Shown here in pieces: positions 40,299 through 48,360 of a stretch of DNA of 64,000 nucleotides. The notes under the pieces were generated by a model. It was not told the DNA's origin, made no database searches, and was given only the letters and a program-made list of their open reading frames with translations. Location of the stretch: the NCBI GenBank assembly GCA_020633125.1, contig JACKEH010000005.1, positions 62,001 through 126,000 on the forward strand. Reading direction: 5' to 3'. The stretch comes from Sandaracinus sp. (lineage in GTDB: Bacteria; Myxococcota_A; Polyangia; Polyangiales; Houyiibacteriaceae). The position numbers and the translations under genes are program-made. The first letter of the stretch is position 1. The number at the start of each line of letters is the position of its first letter.

Positions 40299-41273
40299 TC
40301 AGCCGAGGCCGACGAGGTCGACCTCGAGTCCGACCTTCTGCGCGCTCGCGGCGGCGAAGATGCGCGCGGCCAGCGCGGCGTCTTGAATCGCGAGGCCGGT
40401 CGAGTCGAAGAGCGTGAGCGCGCTGCGGTCGACCTTGCGCTGCCCGGTGATGATCTGACCGAGCGTTCCCGCGACGCGGTCGAGCGCGTAGGTGCCGTCG
40501 TGAATGGGCACGTTGATCTCGCCCGAGTGCTCGGCCTGATGCGACTCGTCGATCACGACCTGCGCGTCGAAGAGGATCTGCGGGTCGAGCTCTTGTTTGC
40601 CGGGGCCGTCGGCGCCCATCGCGTTGACGTGGGCGTCGTTGCGAACCCACGCGCGCTGCACGATCGGGTGACGCACCGGCGTGGACGTGCAGACGACGTC
40701 GCAGCCCGCGGCTTCTTCGACCGTGCCCGCGCGCCCGCCGAGCTCGTGGGCCAGCTTCTCGGCCAGCGCCGTGTCGCGATCGGCGAAGACGCCCGCGAAG
40801 GTGTGACCGAAGACCGCGACGTGGGCCGCGTGGAGGAAGCGCGCCTGGACGCCGCTTCCCACGAAGCCGACCGTCTTCGGTGCGCTGCCGCAGAGATGCT
40901 TCGACGCCACGCCCGCGGCCGCGCCGGTGCGCAACGCGGTCAGCAAGGTCGCGTCCATCACTGCGAGCGGGAACGCGTTCTTCGGATCCGAGAGCACGTA
41001 GAGGCCCATCACGCTCGGCAGACCGAAACGCTCGGGGTTCTTGGGGTGCGAGTTCACCCACTTCACGCCCGCGACCTCCCCGCCTGCGCCACCGATGCGC
41101 GAGGGCATCGCGCGAAAGTCGCCTTCGTGGTCCGGCAGGTCGAGGTAGACCTTCGGCGGCATCTCCGCTTCGCCGCGCGCGTAGGCGGCGAAGGCTTCTT
41201 CGACGGCGTCGACGGCCATCGGCATCGTGGACACGGCTTCGACGTCGCGGCGGGACAAGACGAGGGTGCGCAT
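40299..41273 (-). CDS. Ornithine cyclodeaminase / archaeal-type alanine dehydrogenase family
   Basis: A 324-residue NAD(P)-dependent enzyme of the OCD/mu-crystallin family. Features: PPKVYLDLPDHEGDFRAMPSRIGG (substrate Arg region), AGVKWVNSHPKNP with the active-site Lys, MDATLLTALRTGAAAGVASKHL and the Rossmann motif VGFVGSGVQARFLHAA (~residue 130-145), then HVNAMGADGPGKQELD with the conserved Asp. Members deaminate ornithine to proline, reduce ketimines, or act as alanine dehydrogenase; the sequence alone does not choose. It lies upstream of the aldo/keto reductase on the same strand, with 103 nt between. Confidence 0.92.
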   Translation of the reverse strand: MRTLVLSRRDVEAVSTMPMAVDAVEEAFAAYARGEAEMPPKVYLDLPDHEGDFRAMPSRIGGAGGEVAGVKWVNSHPKNPERFGLPSVMGLYVLSDPKNAFPLAVMDATLLTALRTGAAAGVASKHLCGSAPKTVGFVGSGVQARFLHAAHVAVFGHTFAGVFADRDTALAEKLAHELGGRAGTVEEAAGCDVVCTSTPVRHPIVQRAWVRNDAHVNAMGADGPGKQELDPQILFDAQVVIDESHQAEHSGEINVPIHDGTYALDRVAGTLGQIITGQRKVDRSALTLFDSTGLAIQDAALAARIFAAASAQKVGLEVDLVGLG

Positions 41274-41286
41274 GGCGCGCGTTCTA

Positions 41287-41447
41287 CCAGGTCGTGGGTG
41301 CGCTGCGGGAGTGGTGCGCCGTCTTCGCTGTGATGGAACGCGTCGCAGCGGGAGCGCCCGACGCTCGCGACGTGGGTGCGCTGCGGGAGCGCCCTTCGCC
41401 GTGACGGACCGCGTCGCAGCCAGAGCGCACGACGCTTGCCCGCGACG
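41287..41447. repeat. Imperfect direct repeat of ~75 bp
   Basis: GTGGGTGCGCTGCGGGAG begins both halves (41297 and 41371). Both continue with a ...TTCGC-GTGA-GGA-CGCGTCGCAG block and end at GAGCGC-CGACGCT. The repeat lies between the OCD gene start and the slyD terminator. No gene is seen. Confidence 0.65.
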
Positions 41448-41456
41448 GAACGCGAA

Positions 41457-41482
41457 GAGGCCGAGGCGAGCGCCCCGGCCTC
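41457..41482 (-). terminator. slyD terminator hairpin
   Basis: GAGGCCGAGGCG and CGCCCCGGCCTC form a 12-bp stem with one mismatch and a 2-nt loop, 20 nt past the slyD stop. Confidence 0.6.
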
Positions 41483-41501
41483 CGAGATTCGTCCGTCGCG
41501 A

Positions 41502-42044
41502 TCAGTGCGCGTGGCCGTGATCGTCCTCGTCGCCCTCTTCCTCTTCGCCGTGGCCGTGACCGTGGCCATGCGGACCGTGGGCGTGGCCGTGCTCGAGCTC
41601 TTCCTCGGTCGCGTCACGCACCTCGAGGATGGTGCAATCGAAGTGGAGCTCGACGCCCGCGAGCGGGTGCTCCGGCGTCACGATGACCGTCGGGCCCTGC
41701 ACCTTCTTCACGAAGAGCGGGAACATGCGGCCGTCCTGGCCCTGGCTCATGAAGCGCATGCCGGCGGCGAGGTGCGCGTCGGCCGGGAACTGCGAGCGGT
41801 TCAGGCGGATGTCCTTGAAGCCGCGCTTCTCGCCGTAACCCTCGGCGGCGGGAACGACCGCCTTCACCACGTCGCCCACCGTCTTGCCCGCGAGCTGGCG
41901 CTCGAGGCCCGGCACGATGTTCTGCGCGCCGTGGAGGTAGAGGAGCGGGTGGTCGGGGTGCGACTTGTCGATCTCCGTGCCCTCCGCGTCGGTGAGCACG
42001 TACTGGAGCTTGACGACCTTCTTGTCGGCGATGATTTCGGACAT
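41502..42044 (-). CDS. slyD: FKBP-type peptidyl-prolyl isomerase SlyD
   Basis: A 180-residue cytoplasmic folding helper. The FKBP half-domains (KVVKLQYVLTDAEGTEID, YLHGAQNIVPGLERQLAGK and the later ATEEELEHG) surround the insert-in-flap chaperone domain (~residues 68-128). The C-terminal tail is His-rich with acidic residues (HGHAHGPHGHGHGHGEEEEG, then DEDDHGHAH), the nickel/metal-binding tail of SlyD. Length and layout are typical. The ATG at 42044 (Met-Ser-Glu-Ile-Ile) is chosen over an in-frame extension of seven codons. Confidence 0.95.
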   Translation of the reverse strand: MSEIIADKKVVKLQYVLTDAEGTEIDKSHPDHPLLYLHGAQNIVPGLERQLAGKTVGDVVKAVVPAAEGYGEKRGFKDIRLNRSQFPADAHLAAGMRFMSQGQDGRMFPLFVKKVQGPTVIVTPEHPLAGVELHFDCTILEVRDATEEELEHGHAHGPHGHGHGHGEEEEGDEDDHGHAH

Positions 42045-42135
42045 CGGGCGCGGGGGTAGCACCAAAGCTCCCGCGCGGCGACCCCCGGCTGTGCGACTCC
42101 GTCCGGAGCGTGTGGCCTCCTGATAGGCTCCCCAC

Positions 42136-42579
42136 GTGCGGCCTCCGCATTTCAGCCACGCTCCGCTCGTGTCCCACGGGGAAGGCCGCTACCTCGTGTG
42201 GTCCGTGGAGCCTCACGCCATCGTGTCGCAGCTACGGGAGCCGGGGGCGCTCACGGCCGAGATGGCGTCGTTGCTTCCCGACGTCGCGTGGCCTGCGCTC
42301 AACCGTCGCCCGCCGCCGCCCGAGGGCTACACCATCGTCGGCGATTGGTCCTCGATGACCTCGTACGAGAGCGAGGCGCGTCGTCTGCTGACGAGCTTCA
42401 CGCTCGAGCATCGCAAGCCGATCGGACGCCTCTGCATCGTGCTCTCGGAGACGTCGTCGCCGCTGGTGAAGATGGGCGTGACGGCGGCGAGCGCAGCGCT
42501 CGCGGTCGCAGGGCTGCGGCTCGACGTTCGTTTCGACGGCTTCGAGCGGGTGCGGCGCGACTACGGGCTGCCGCGCTGA
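42136..42579 (+). CDS. STAS-like small protein, function unknown
   Basis: A 147-residue protein from a GTG at 42136, with no signal peptide. Mixed strands and helices: EGRYLVWSVEPHAIVSQL, YTIVGDWSSMTSYESEARRLL, GRLCIVLSETSSPLVKMGVTAAS and LRLDVRFDGFERVRR. The spacing resembles that of the protein at 19481-19930. Proteins of this shape are common in Myxococcota and may bind partners or regulate sigma factors, but nothing here proves it. Divergent from slyD, convergent with the desaturase. Confidence 0.6.
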   Translation: MRPPHFSHAPLVSHGEGRYLVWSVEPHAIVSQLREPGALTAEMASLLPDVAWPALNRRPPPPEGYTIVGDWSSMTSYESEARRLLTSFTLEHRKPIGRLCIVLSETSSPLVKMGVTAASAALAVAGLRLDVRFDGFERVRRDYGLPR

Positions 42580-42589
42580 CGCACCACAC

Positions 42590-43714
42590 TCACTCGGCCG
42601 CGGCGGGCAGCGCGAACGGAGCGGCCAGCTCCCGCGCGTCGTCGCTCAAGCCACCGAGGCGTCCGGAGAGCTGCGCGAGCACGTCGCGGTTGATCACGTG
42701 GCGCCAAACCTCCGGCGGCACGATCGCTTCGAGGTCGCGGTGGTAACGCGGCAGGTCGTACCAAGGCACCTGGAAGTTCAGGTGGTGCTCGAAGTGCAGC
42801 GTGATGTGAAAGGGGAGCAGCACGCGGCGAAGCGGGAAGAAGGTCGTGCGTGAGCGAAGAAAAGGATCGCGCTCGTGGCCGATGGGGCCGCCGTGCTCGA
42901 GCGCGCCTTTGATCTGGTTGAGCGCCGAGAGCACGTGAATGCCGAGGAAGAGCGCGAGCGCCGAAGGCCAACCCGCGGTGAGCGAGGTCAGCGTCAGCGC
43001 GCTCGCCCAGATCCCGACGAAGAGCAGGATCACGCCCTTGGTGCTCGTCGACTTCCCGCCCGCGCGCCGCGTTCGAAAGATCGTGCGCTCGAGAAAGAGG
43101 AAGCCCGGCACGAAGAGGTTGCAGAGCACGCGCACGAGCAGCGGGCGCCCGACGAGGATGTTGTGCTGCTGCGGGTCGGCGGGCTCGAGCGGTCGCACGT
43201 GATGCTCGCGGTGCCCGTGCTCCCAGTGTTTGCCGTAGTGAGTGGCGAAGACGACCGCGACCGCCCAACCGAACGCGCGGTTCCAGCGCTTCTGCCGTTG
43301 GCGATCTCGGAAGACCACGAACATGTCGTGCGAGGCCTCGTGCACCACGAGCACGAAGCAGCCGAAGTAGAGGATGCCCAACGGGATGGGCGCGAGCGGG
43401 ACGAAGAGCCACGCCGGCAGGTGCGCGCCCGCGACCGCGAGGCCCACGATCGACGCGACCATGAAGGCGAAGAGACCGAGGTTCGTCGCGTTGTGCGCGA
43501 AGGGGCGCTTGCGTCCGAAGTGGTAGCGTTTGCCCGCGCGCACCGCCTCGCCGATCCAGGCGGCGTGTGGCCCATGCGAACGTGGCGCGTGGCCCGCGCC
43601 CCCGTGCGAGCTTTCCTCCCCTGACCCTTCCACGGGGTGGAAAGGTATTCGGATGTCGGCGAGGTGGGTAGGGGGATACCCGATGTCGTTCGCCGCCCGA
43701 CGCGAGAGCGGCAC
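42590..43714 (-). CDS. Membrane fatty-acid desaturase family protein
   Basis: A 374-residue integral membrane diiron enzyme. The three His boxes are present: HEASHD (~residue 124), HREHH (~167) and HFEHH (~308). About four membrane spans lie between and around them. The N-terminus (~60 residues, with SHGGAGHAPRSHGPH) is polar. The start is uncertain: GTG at 43714 gives the longest form, and GTG codons within the first 60 residues could also serve. The family includes acyl-lipid desaturases, beta-carotene ketolases and hydroxylases; the exact substrate cannot be told. It is convergent with the 42136 gene, with 10 nt between. Confidence 0.9.
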   Translation of the reverse strand: MPLSRRAANDIGYPPTHLADIRIPFHPVEGSGEESSHGGAGHAPRSHGPHAAWIGEAVRAGKRYHFGRKRPFAHNATNLGLFAFMVASIVGLAVAGAHLPAWLFVPLAPIPLGILYFGCFVLVVHEASHDMFVVFRDRQRQKRWNRAFGWAVAVVFATHYGKHWEHGHREHHVRPLEPADPQQHNILVGRPLLVRVLCNLFVPGFLFLERTIFRTRRAGGKSTSTKGVILLFVGIWASALTLTSLTAGWPSALALFLGIHVLSALNQIKGALEHGGPIGHERDPFLRSRTTFFPLRRVLLPFHITLHFEHHLNFQVPWYDLPRYHRDLEAIVPPEVWRHVINRDVLAQLSGRLGGLSDDARELAAPFALPAAAE

Positions 43715-43726
43715 CTTCGCGTCCCG

Positions 43727-43770
43727 AGGTCAGAGGCAGACGGCGCTTGGCGCCACCGGTCTCACGGCTT
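43727..43770. repeat. Fragment related to the 35.5-kb repeat region
   Basis: CAGACGGCGCTTGGCGCC and CTCACGGCTTC match the stretch at 35518-35570 (GAGACGGCGCTTCGCGCC, CTCACGGCTTC). Short, and perhaps a remnant of a repeat unit. Confidence 0.45.
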
Positions 43771-43817
43771 CCTCGGAAGCCCGCTTCACGCGACTGCGCG
43801 TCGCGATCCTCGTCTCT

Positions 43818-44228
43818 TCAGGGCGCGCCGCCGTCGATCCAACGCGCGAGTCGTTCGCGATCGTCGCACGAAGGCTTGTCGCCGCGCGGCGGCATCTCGT
43901 TGGTCACGCCGACGACCTCGCGGATGAGGTCGAGGTTCTCGCGCACCGTCGCCTCGTCGTCCCAGTTCAAACCGTCGGGGGCACCGCCGCGGGCGACCGC
44001 ACCGACGAGCGTGCTCGAGTGGCAGCGCGTGCACCACGTCTCGAAGAAGCCCGACGCGAAGGTCTCCCAGGTGTCGCCGCCCAGGTCGTCTCCGGGGTTG
44101 GCCAAGGGGGCCGGGTGCGAGGGACACCCGAAGGGGCGTGCGTCGGCGCTCGCGTCCAGAGGAGTGGAGTCGTCATCCCCGCACGAAGACACGGCGGCGA
44201 CGAGGCAAAGGAGCACGGCGAAGCGCAT
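43818..44228 (-). CDS. Monoheme c-type cytochrome-like lipoprotein
   Basis: A 136-residue lipoprotein (signal ending VAAVSSCG). A single heme site CTRCH lies near residue 67 after a Trp (FFETWCTRCHSS), and a distal Met is likely in EMPPRGDKPSC (~110-120), as in class I cytochromes c. An extra Cys pair (position ~35 and ~120) could form a disulfide. It would carry one electron at a time at the membrane surface. It stands alone, 62 nt from the RNA methyltransferase gene end. Confidence 0.85.
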   Translation of the reverse strand: MRFAVLLCLVAAVSSCGDDDSTPLDASADARPFGCPSHPAPLANPGDDLGGDTWETFASGFFETWCTRCHSSTLVGAVARGGAPDGLNWDDEATVRENLDLIREVVGVTNEMPPRGDKPSCDDRERLARWIDGGAP

Positions 44229-44293
44229 CGGGCGGAAGGGTAGCAGGCCGCACCGAAAGTCCCGCACTTCGATCCGTTTCGGCGCGGGCGTGG

Positions 44294-46063
44294 TCACCCG
44301 CCCGCTCGCGCGAGCACGGTGGCGAGGTCGCCCGAGAGCGCCGACGTCGCCACGAAGTCCCCGAGCGTGATCGACGCCAGGTGAACGAAAGGACGATCGA
44401 GGCCGTGTTGCTCCACGAAGTGGCGATTCGACGGCGCGTGGCCTCGCGGGTCGCCGAGGACGGGGTGCCCGAGCTCGCGCAGATGCGTGAGCGGCACCTC
44501 GAGCGCGAGCGAATCGCAGCGCGCGGTGACGCGAGATTGCCCGCCGACGATCGCCGTGCGTCGGTAGCGCGTGCGCGCGTCGGTTCCACCCACGGCCCGG
44601 TTCACGCTGCCCTTGGGGCGCAGGATGCCGCGCGTCAGGAGCTCCCAGCTCGCTTCGAGCGCGACGGACGACCAGCGGCGCGCCGCCTCGGCGTCACGGG
44701 CGACCAGGAGCAGACCGCTCGCGCCGGTCGGACCGAGCAACACGCCGTGCGGGAAGCCGCTCGCGTCGCGCGCCCGTCGCAGGAGCGTCTCGGACCGAGG
44801 TCCCTCCCACGCTCCACGGTCGAGCGCGACCAGGTCGTCGCGGCGTGCGAGCACGACGAGCGCGGACGGCGCCTTCGGCACCAGCAAGACGAGCGATTCG
44901 ACCTCGCGGCTGAGCGGAATGAGGTCGAAGGGCGTGAGGCTTTCGGTCGCGTAGCCGAGGCACGCGAGGTGATCGAGATCGCGCGCGAGCGTATCCGGCT
45001 CGCAGCTCACGTACGCGATGCACTTCGGCGCCAGCGCGACGGCCGCTTCGCGCACCTCGGGCGCGACCCCACGCCGAGGCGGGTTGAGGACGATCACGTC
45101 CGGTCGATCGCCCCGACGCGAGAGCTCCGCGAGGGCCTCGCTCGCGTCCGCGGCCACCGCTTTGGCGGCGAGCTTCTGCACGCGCGCGCTCTGTCGCGCG
45201 AGCTCCATCGCGGGCGCGTAGCTCTCGATGAGCAGCACCCGTGCGCCGGCGGCAGCGAGGCCGAGTCCGAGCGCGCCCGAGCCCGCGTAGGCGTCGATCA
45301 CACGTGCGCCTTCGATGGCCACGCCGTGGCGCGCGAGACCGGCGACCAGCTCGGCGCGCAGCGCGGCGGCTTGCGGGTGGTGTGCCTGCACGAAGCCGCC
45401 CGGCACCGCGGGAATGGCCACGTGCCGGCCGCGTGGCGCGTCGAGGCGCTCGTCGAGGGCGTCGGGCCCGGAGACGACACGAAGGCCACGTCCGAGGAGT
45501 TGCGGCGAGCGCGACGGTCGCGTGCTGGTCGCGACGGTGGCGATCGGAACGCCGGCCTCGCGTGCCAGGGTGTGAAGGCGCCGTGCTTCGGCTTCGGTGG
45601 CGACTTGCGTCGACTCGTCCAGCACGAGCGTGAGCAGGAGCTTTGGTCCTTCGTCGGTGTGTACTTCACGCAGGTCGATGGCGACCAACGCACGGGCGAG
45701 CGCCGCGGACTTCGCGAGGCGCGCGCGGAGCAACGCGACGGCGGACGCGGTGGTCTCGCTCATCACGCGGCAACCCGGGATGTCGACGACGACGTGATCG
45801 CCCGTCCGCGCGAAGAGCCCGATCTTCGTGCCGTCGACCACGAGCTTCACGCGCGTTCGGTACCCTTCGATCGGCGTCGCGCCTCGCACGTCCTCGCGGC
45901 GCACGGACGAGAGCGCGGTGAAACGAGCGAGCGCGCGATCGACGCGCTCGCCTTTGGCGCGCAGTTGTTCGTCGTAGGGCGCGTCGATCGCGGGGCAGCC
46001 CGCGCACTCGGTGGCGTGGGGGCACCGAACGGTCACGTCGTTCGTGTCGGTCACGTCGCTCAC
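44294..46063 (-). CDS. RlmD/TrmA-type RNA methyltransferase fused to degenerate pseudouridine-synthase domain
   Basis: A 589-residue protein; the GTG start (46063) overlaps the stop of the upstream gene (GTGA). The N-terminal ~375 residues are a uracil-5-methyltransferase of the RlmC/RlmD/TrmA class. Cys14, Cys20, Cys23 and Cys98 match a [4Fe-4S] site. There is a SAM motif VIDAYAGSGALGLGLAAAGA, the N-P-P-R-R-G element, and the catalytic Cys in YVSCEPDTL. The C-terminal ~210 residues look like an RluA-type pseudouridine synthase: GPTGASGLLLVAR at the motif II position and a tail HLRELGHPVLGDPRGH with NRHF. The catalytic Asp of the usual H-R-L-D-x-x-T-S-G is missing (here LLGPTGASG), so this half is probably inactive and may only bind RNA. 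Confidence 0.85.
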   Translation of the reverse strand: MSDVTDTNDVTVRCPHATECAGCPAIDAPYDEQLRAKGERVDRALARFTALSSVRREDVRGATPIEGYRTRVKLVVDGTKIGLFARTGDHVVVDIPGCRVMSETTASAVALLRARLAKSAALARALVAIDLREVHTDEGPKLLLTLVLDESTQVATEAEARRLHTLAREAGVPIATVATSTRPSRSPQLLGRGLRVVSGPDALDERLDAPRGRHVAIPAVPGGFVQAHHPQAAALRAELVAGLARHGVAIEGARVIDAYAGSGALGLGLAAAGARVLLIESYAPAMELARQSARVQKLAAKAVAADASEALAELSRRGDRPDVIVLNPPRRGVAPEVREAAVALAPKCIAYVSCEPDTLARDLDHLACLGYATESLTPFDLIPLSREVESLVLLVPKAPSALVVLARRDDLVALDRGAWEGPRSETLLRRARDASGFPHGVLLGPTGASGLLLVARDAEAARRWSSVALEASWELLTRGILRPKGSVNRAVGGTDARTRYRRTAIVGGQSRVTARCDSLALEVPLTHLRELGHPVLGDPRGHAPSNRHFVEQHGLDRPFVHLASITLGDFVATSALSGDLATVLARAGG

Positions 46064-46581
46064 GCGGGACCTCGCAACGCGGCTTCGTAGGCTTCGCGCT
46101 CGAACGCGAAGGACAGGTCGTAGTTCCAGCCCTGCCGATGGAACTGGCCGACGTCGGTCCAGGTGACGACGTCGTCGTGGACCTCGATGCGTGCCATCAG
46201 CATCCAGCACTCCGTGATGCCACAGGCGCATTGCAGGAGCAGCGACTTCGCTCGAAACGGGTCGTCCGCTGCGAGCTCGAAACCCGTGTCGTAGGGCGCC
46301 CCGAGGAAGTTGCGGCGCGGGAGGAAGGTCTCGGACGCGCTCAGGTTCAGGTAGCGACCCGGCACGTCCGCGAACATTTCTTCCATCACGTCGTCGAGCT
46401 CGCCGTCCTCCGCCTCTTGGAGTGCGCGCTCCTCGGCGACGTAGGGCACCTCGATTCGCCGAATCGTCTCGACGAAGTCTTCGCCGTCGACGTAGAGCGT
46501 GACCGGTTGGAAGCCGCTTCGTGCGTCCCACTGCACGCGCCGCGAAGGCTCGACGCGAAACTCGATCGTGGAGAGTTTCAT
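46060..46581 (-). CDS. Conserved-looking acidic protein, function unknown
   Basis: A 173-residue soluble, acidic protein, the middle gene of a three-gene overlap unit (ATGA at 46578-46581, GTGA at 46060-46063). It begins KLSTIEFRVEPSRRVQWDARSG, is beta-rich, and contains CACGITECWMLMARIEVHDDVVTWTDV (part of a Cys-rich strand pair near residues 116-125). The block L-Q-C-A-C-G-I-T-E-C could bind a metal but may also be structural. No family is recognised. Confidence 0.65.
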   Translation of the reverse strand: MKLSTIEFRVEPSRRVQWDARSGFQPVTLYVDGEDFVETIRRIEVPYVAEERALQEAEDGELDDVMEEMFADVPGRYLNLSASETFLPRRNFLGAPYDTGFELAADDPFRAKSLLLQCACGITECWMLMARIEVHDDVVTWTDVGQFHRQGWNYDLSFAFEREAYEAALRGPA

Positions 46582-47531
46582 TCGGCCGCGCGGGTCTCGG
46601 CGCTCGCTTCGGGGCGCTTCGCCGGCGCGGGGAATTTGCCGCGCTCGGCCCACGCCCGCATGGGATCGAGGCCGACCGCTTCGAGCTCGGGGAAGATGCG
46701 TTGCTCGAGCGTCGCGTAGAAGATCGCCGCGAACTCGCGTTCGGTCAGCGTGCCGAGGTTCGGCTCCGCCTCGGGATCACGCGGGCCGATCTCGACCTCG
46801 CTGTTCGCGAGGTCTTGCACGGTGGTCTTGCCGCAGGTCGTGCGCTCGAAGCCGGCGAGCGCGCGCGAGAGCTGGTCTTGGAGCGCGTTCTTCTCGGCGT
46901 CGTCGAGCGTCGGCATCAACACGGCGAGCGCCTCGAAGCCGAAGCGTCCGTGAAAACGCTCGTCTTTGAGGATCTGCTCCGAGCACGCACGCGGCAACGG
47001 ATCGGTCGACACGACCACGAGCGCTTCGAGCATCGGCTCGCTGAGCGTCTCGCCGAGCGCGCAGGCGGTGAGGATCGCGCGCGCCGCCCAACCACGCAGG
47101 CGCAGCTCGGTCGCTTCGCGCGCGTTCGCGTCGATCTTCGGCGCGTCCGGCCACGGCGCGCGTGGCGTGCGCCACTTGAAGAACGCGTCGGCGCCTTCGG
47201 GGTACATCGTCAGCGCGATCTGCGCGCAGAGCTCCACGTGGCGCACTTCGTCCGTGAGCAGCCGCGCCAACGCGCCGAGCAGCTCCATCGGAGCGCGTGC
47301 TTCGGTGAGCGCGTGCACGACGGCGCTGAACTGATGGACGGAGCCGTGCTCGGCCTGCGCGCGCGCGATCCATTGCCAAGCCGCCTGGCGCCGCAGCTCG
47401 CGGTCGTAGCGCGCGACGTCGAAGGCCGCGAAGTCCGGCCAGGGATCGCGATGCACCTGGTTGCGGTGCATCGAACCGAGCTTCTTGGTGGTGGCTTCGA
47501 CGATGCGGCGCGCGTCGGCTTCGAGCTCCAT
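46578..47531 (-). CDS. Ferritin-like diiron protein
   Basis: A 317-residue helical protein, first gene of the coupled unit with the 173-residue protein and the RNA methyltransferase. Metal ligands of a ferritin-like four-helix bundle are visible: Glu in RAQAEHGSVHQF (~61), E-x-x-H in TDEVRHVEL (~93-96), Glu in ALGETLSEPML (~160) and E-x-x-H in KDERFHGRFG (~190). This matches the diiron site of ribonucleotide-reductase R2-like and related oxidases. No Tyr-radical context is claimed. It may oxidise a small substrate, for example in rRNA or cofactor chemistry linked to the neighbours, but this is inference. Confidence 0.8.
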   Translation of the reverse strand: MELEADARRIVEATTKKLGSMHRNQVHRDPWPDFAAFDVARYDRELRRQAAWQWIARAQAEHGSVHQFSAVVHALTEARAPMELLGALARLLTDEVRHVELCAQIALTMYPEGADAFFKWRTPRAPWPDAPKIDANAREATELRLRGWAARAILTACALGETLSEPMLEALVVVSTDPLPRACSEQILKDERFHGRFGFEALAVLMPTLDDAEKNALQDQLSRALAGFERTTCGKTTVQDLANSEVEIGPRDPEAEPNLGTLTEREFAAIFYATLEQRIFPELEAVGLDPMRAWAERGKFPAPAKRPEASAETRAAE

Positions 47532-47550
47532 CGCGATCCTCGTTCGAGCT

Positions 47551-47895
47551 TCAGGGAGCCTTCGTCGGCGCCTTGGTCGGGTGGTAGGGCGTGTCCGGCG
47601 CCACGACCTCGATCGGATCGCCGCTCGAGGGGTTCACCAGGGGATCCGCGGCCGGGTTCGCCGAGGGATCCTCCGGGACCTCTTCGGGCTCGGGCGTCTC
47701 CTCGGGCTCCACGTTCACCGTGGGCTCGGGCTCGGGCGCCTGACCGACGTTCGTGATCTCTTCCGGCTCTTCGCGACCGACGTTGGTCCGAATCGGCACC
47801 TCTTCGGGCGTGGGCTCGTCCGGCCCGCAGGCCGTGAGCGGAGCGACGAGCAAGGCGCTCCCGACGAAGAAACGAAGCGGTGTCCGAGGGTTCAT
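47551..47895 (-). CDS. Small acidic Pro-rich lipoprotein, trio member 1
   Basis: A 114-residue lipoprotein starting at ATG 47895. The signal LRFFVGSALLVAPLTAC is nearly the same as in the two genes upstream. The mature part is disordered, rich in Pro, Glu, Asp and Val, with repeated T-N-V-G and P-E-x-E-E segments and a basic end (HPTKAPTKAP). Its stop is 19 nt from the ferritin-like gene start. No function is known. Confidence 0.7.
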   Translation of the reverse strand: MNPRTPLRFFVGSALLVAPLTACGPDEPTPEEVPIRTNVGREEPEEITNVGQAPEPEPTVNVEPEETPEPEEVPEDPSANPAADPLVNPSSGDPIEVVAPDTPYHPTKAPTKAP

Positions 47896-47964
47896 GTGTG
47901 TAGGGGAGCGGAGCTTCGGCTCCGGTGCAAGCGCTCTCGGAAGAGAGCGACGGTGGCAAACCAA

Positions 47965-47986
47965 AAGGCCCGCCGAGGCGGGCCTT
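47965..47986 (-). terminator. Terminator between lipoprotein trio members 2 and 1
   Basis: AAGGCCCGCC and GGCGGGCCTT form a 10-bp stem followed by TTTTGGTTT on the minus strand, a good intrinsic terminator 4 nt past the stop codon at 47991. Confidence 0.8.
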
Positions 47987-47990
47987 CGAA

Positions 47991-48251
47991 TCACTCCTCC
48001 GCGGGCGCGGGGTTCGCCGTCGGCATCGGCTCTTCTTCCGGCGCGGGGTTCGTCTCCGGGTCGGGGTTGGTCGCCGGGTCGCCGTGCTCGTGCTCGTGCT
48101 CCGGGTGGACGTTCGTCTGGGGCTCTTCTTCGCCACCCGCCGTGACGTTCGTGTGGGGCTCTTCCGACCCGCCGCCGCAAGCGACGCCGAGCGCGAGGGG
48201 GGCCGCCACGAGCGCGGACGAGATGGTGAAGCGAAGGGTACGGTTGGCCAT
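47991..48251 (-). CDS. Small acidic Pro-rich lipoprotein, trio member 2
   Basis: An 86-residue lipoprotein (start 48251, preceded by GGAG). The signal LRFTISSALVAAPLALGVAC is similar to its neighbours. The mature part has two P-x-T-N-V segments, a His/Glu cluster PEHEHEHGDP that could bind a metal, and repeated T/A-N-P-x-P units. It is probably disordered and membrane-tethered. Function unknown. Confidence 0.7.
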   Translation of the reverse strand: MANRTLRFTISSALVAAPLALGVACGGGSEEPHTNVTAGGEEEPQTNVHPEHEHEHGDPATNPDPETNPAPEEEPMPTANPAPAEE

Positions 48252-48360
48252 CGGTGTTCTCCTGTGCACCGAGGGGAAACCCGCTCGGCGGCGGCACCGT
48301 GCCACCCTTCGGCCGCGCGGTCACGTCTTCCGGTGTCCACGGCGCCGAGGCTTCATCCGG

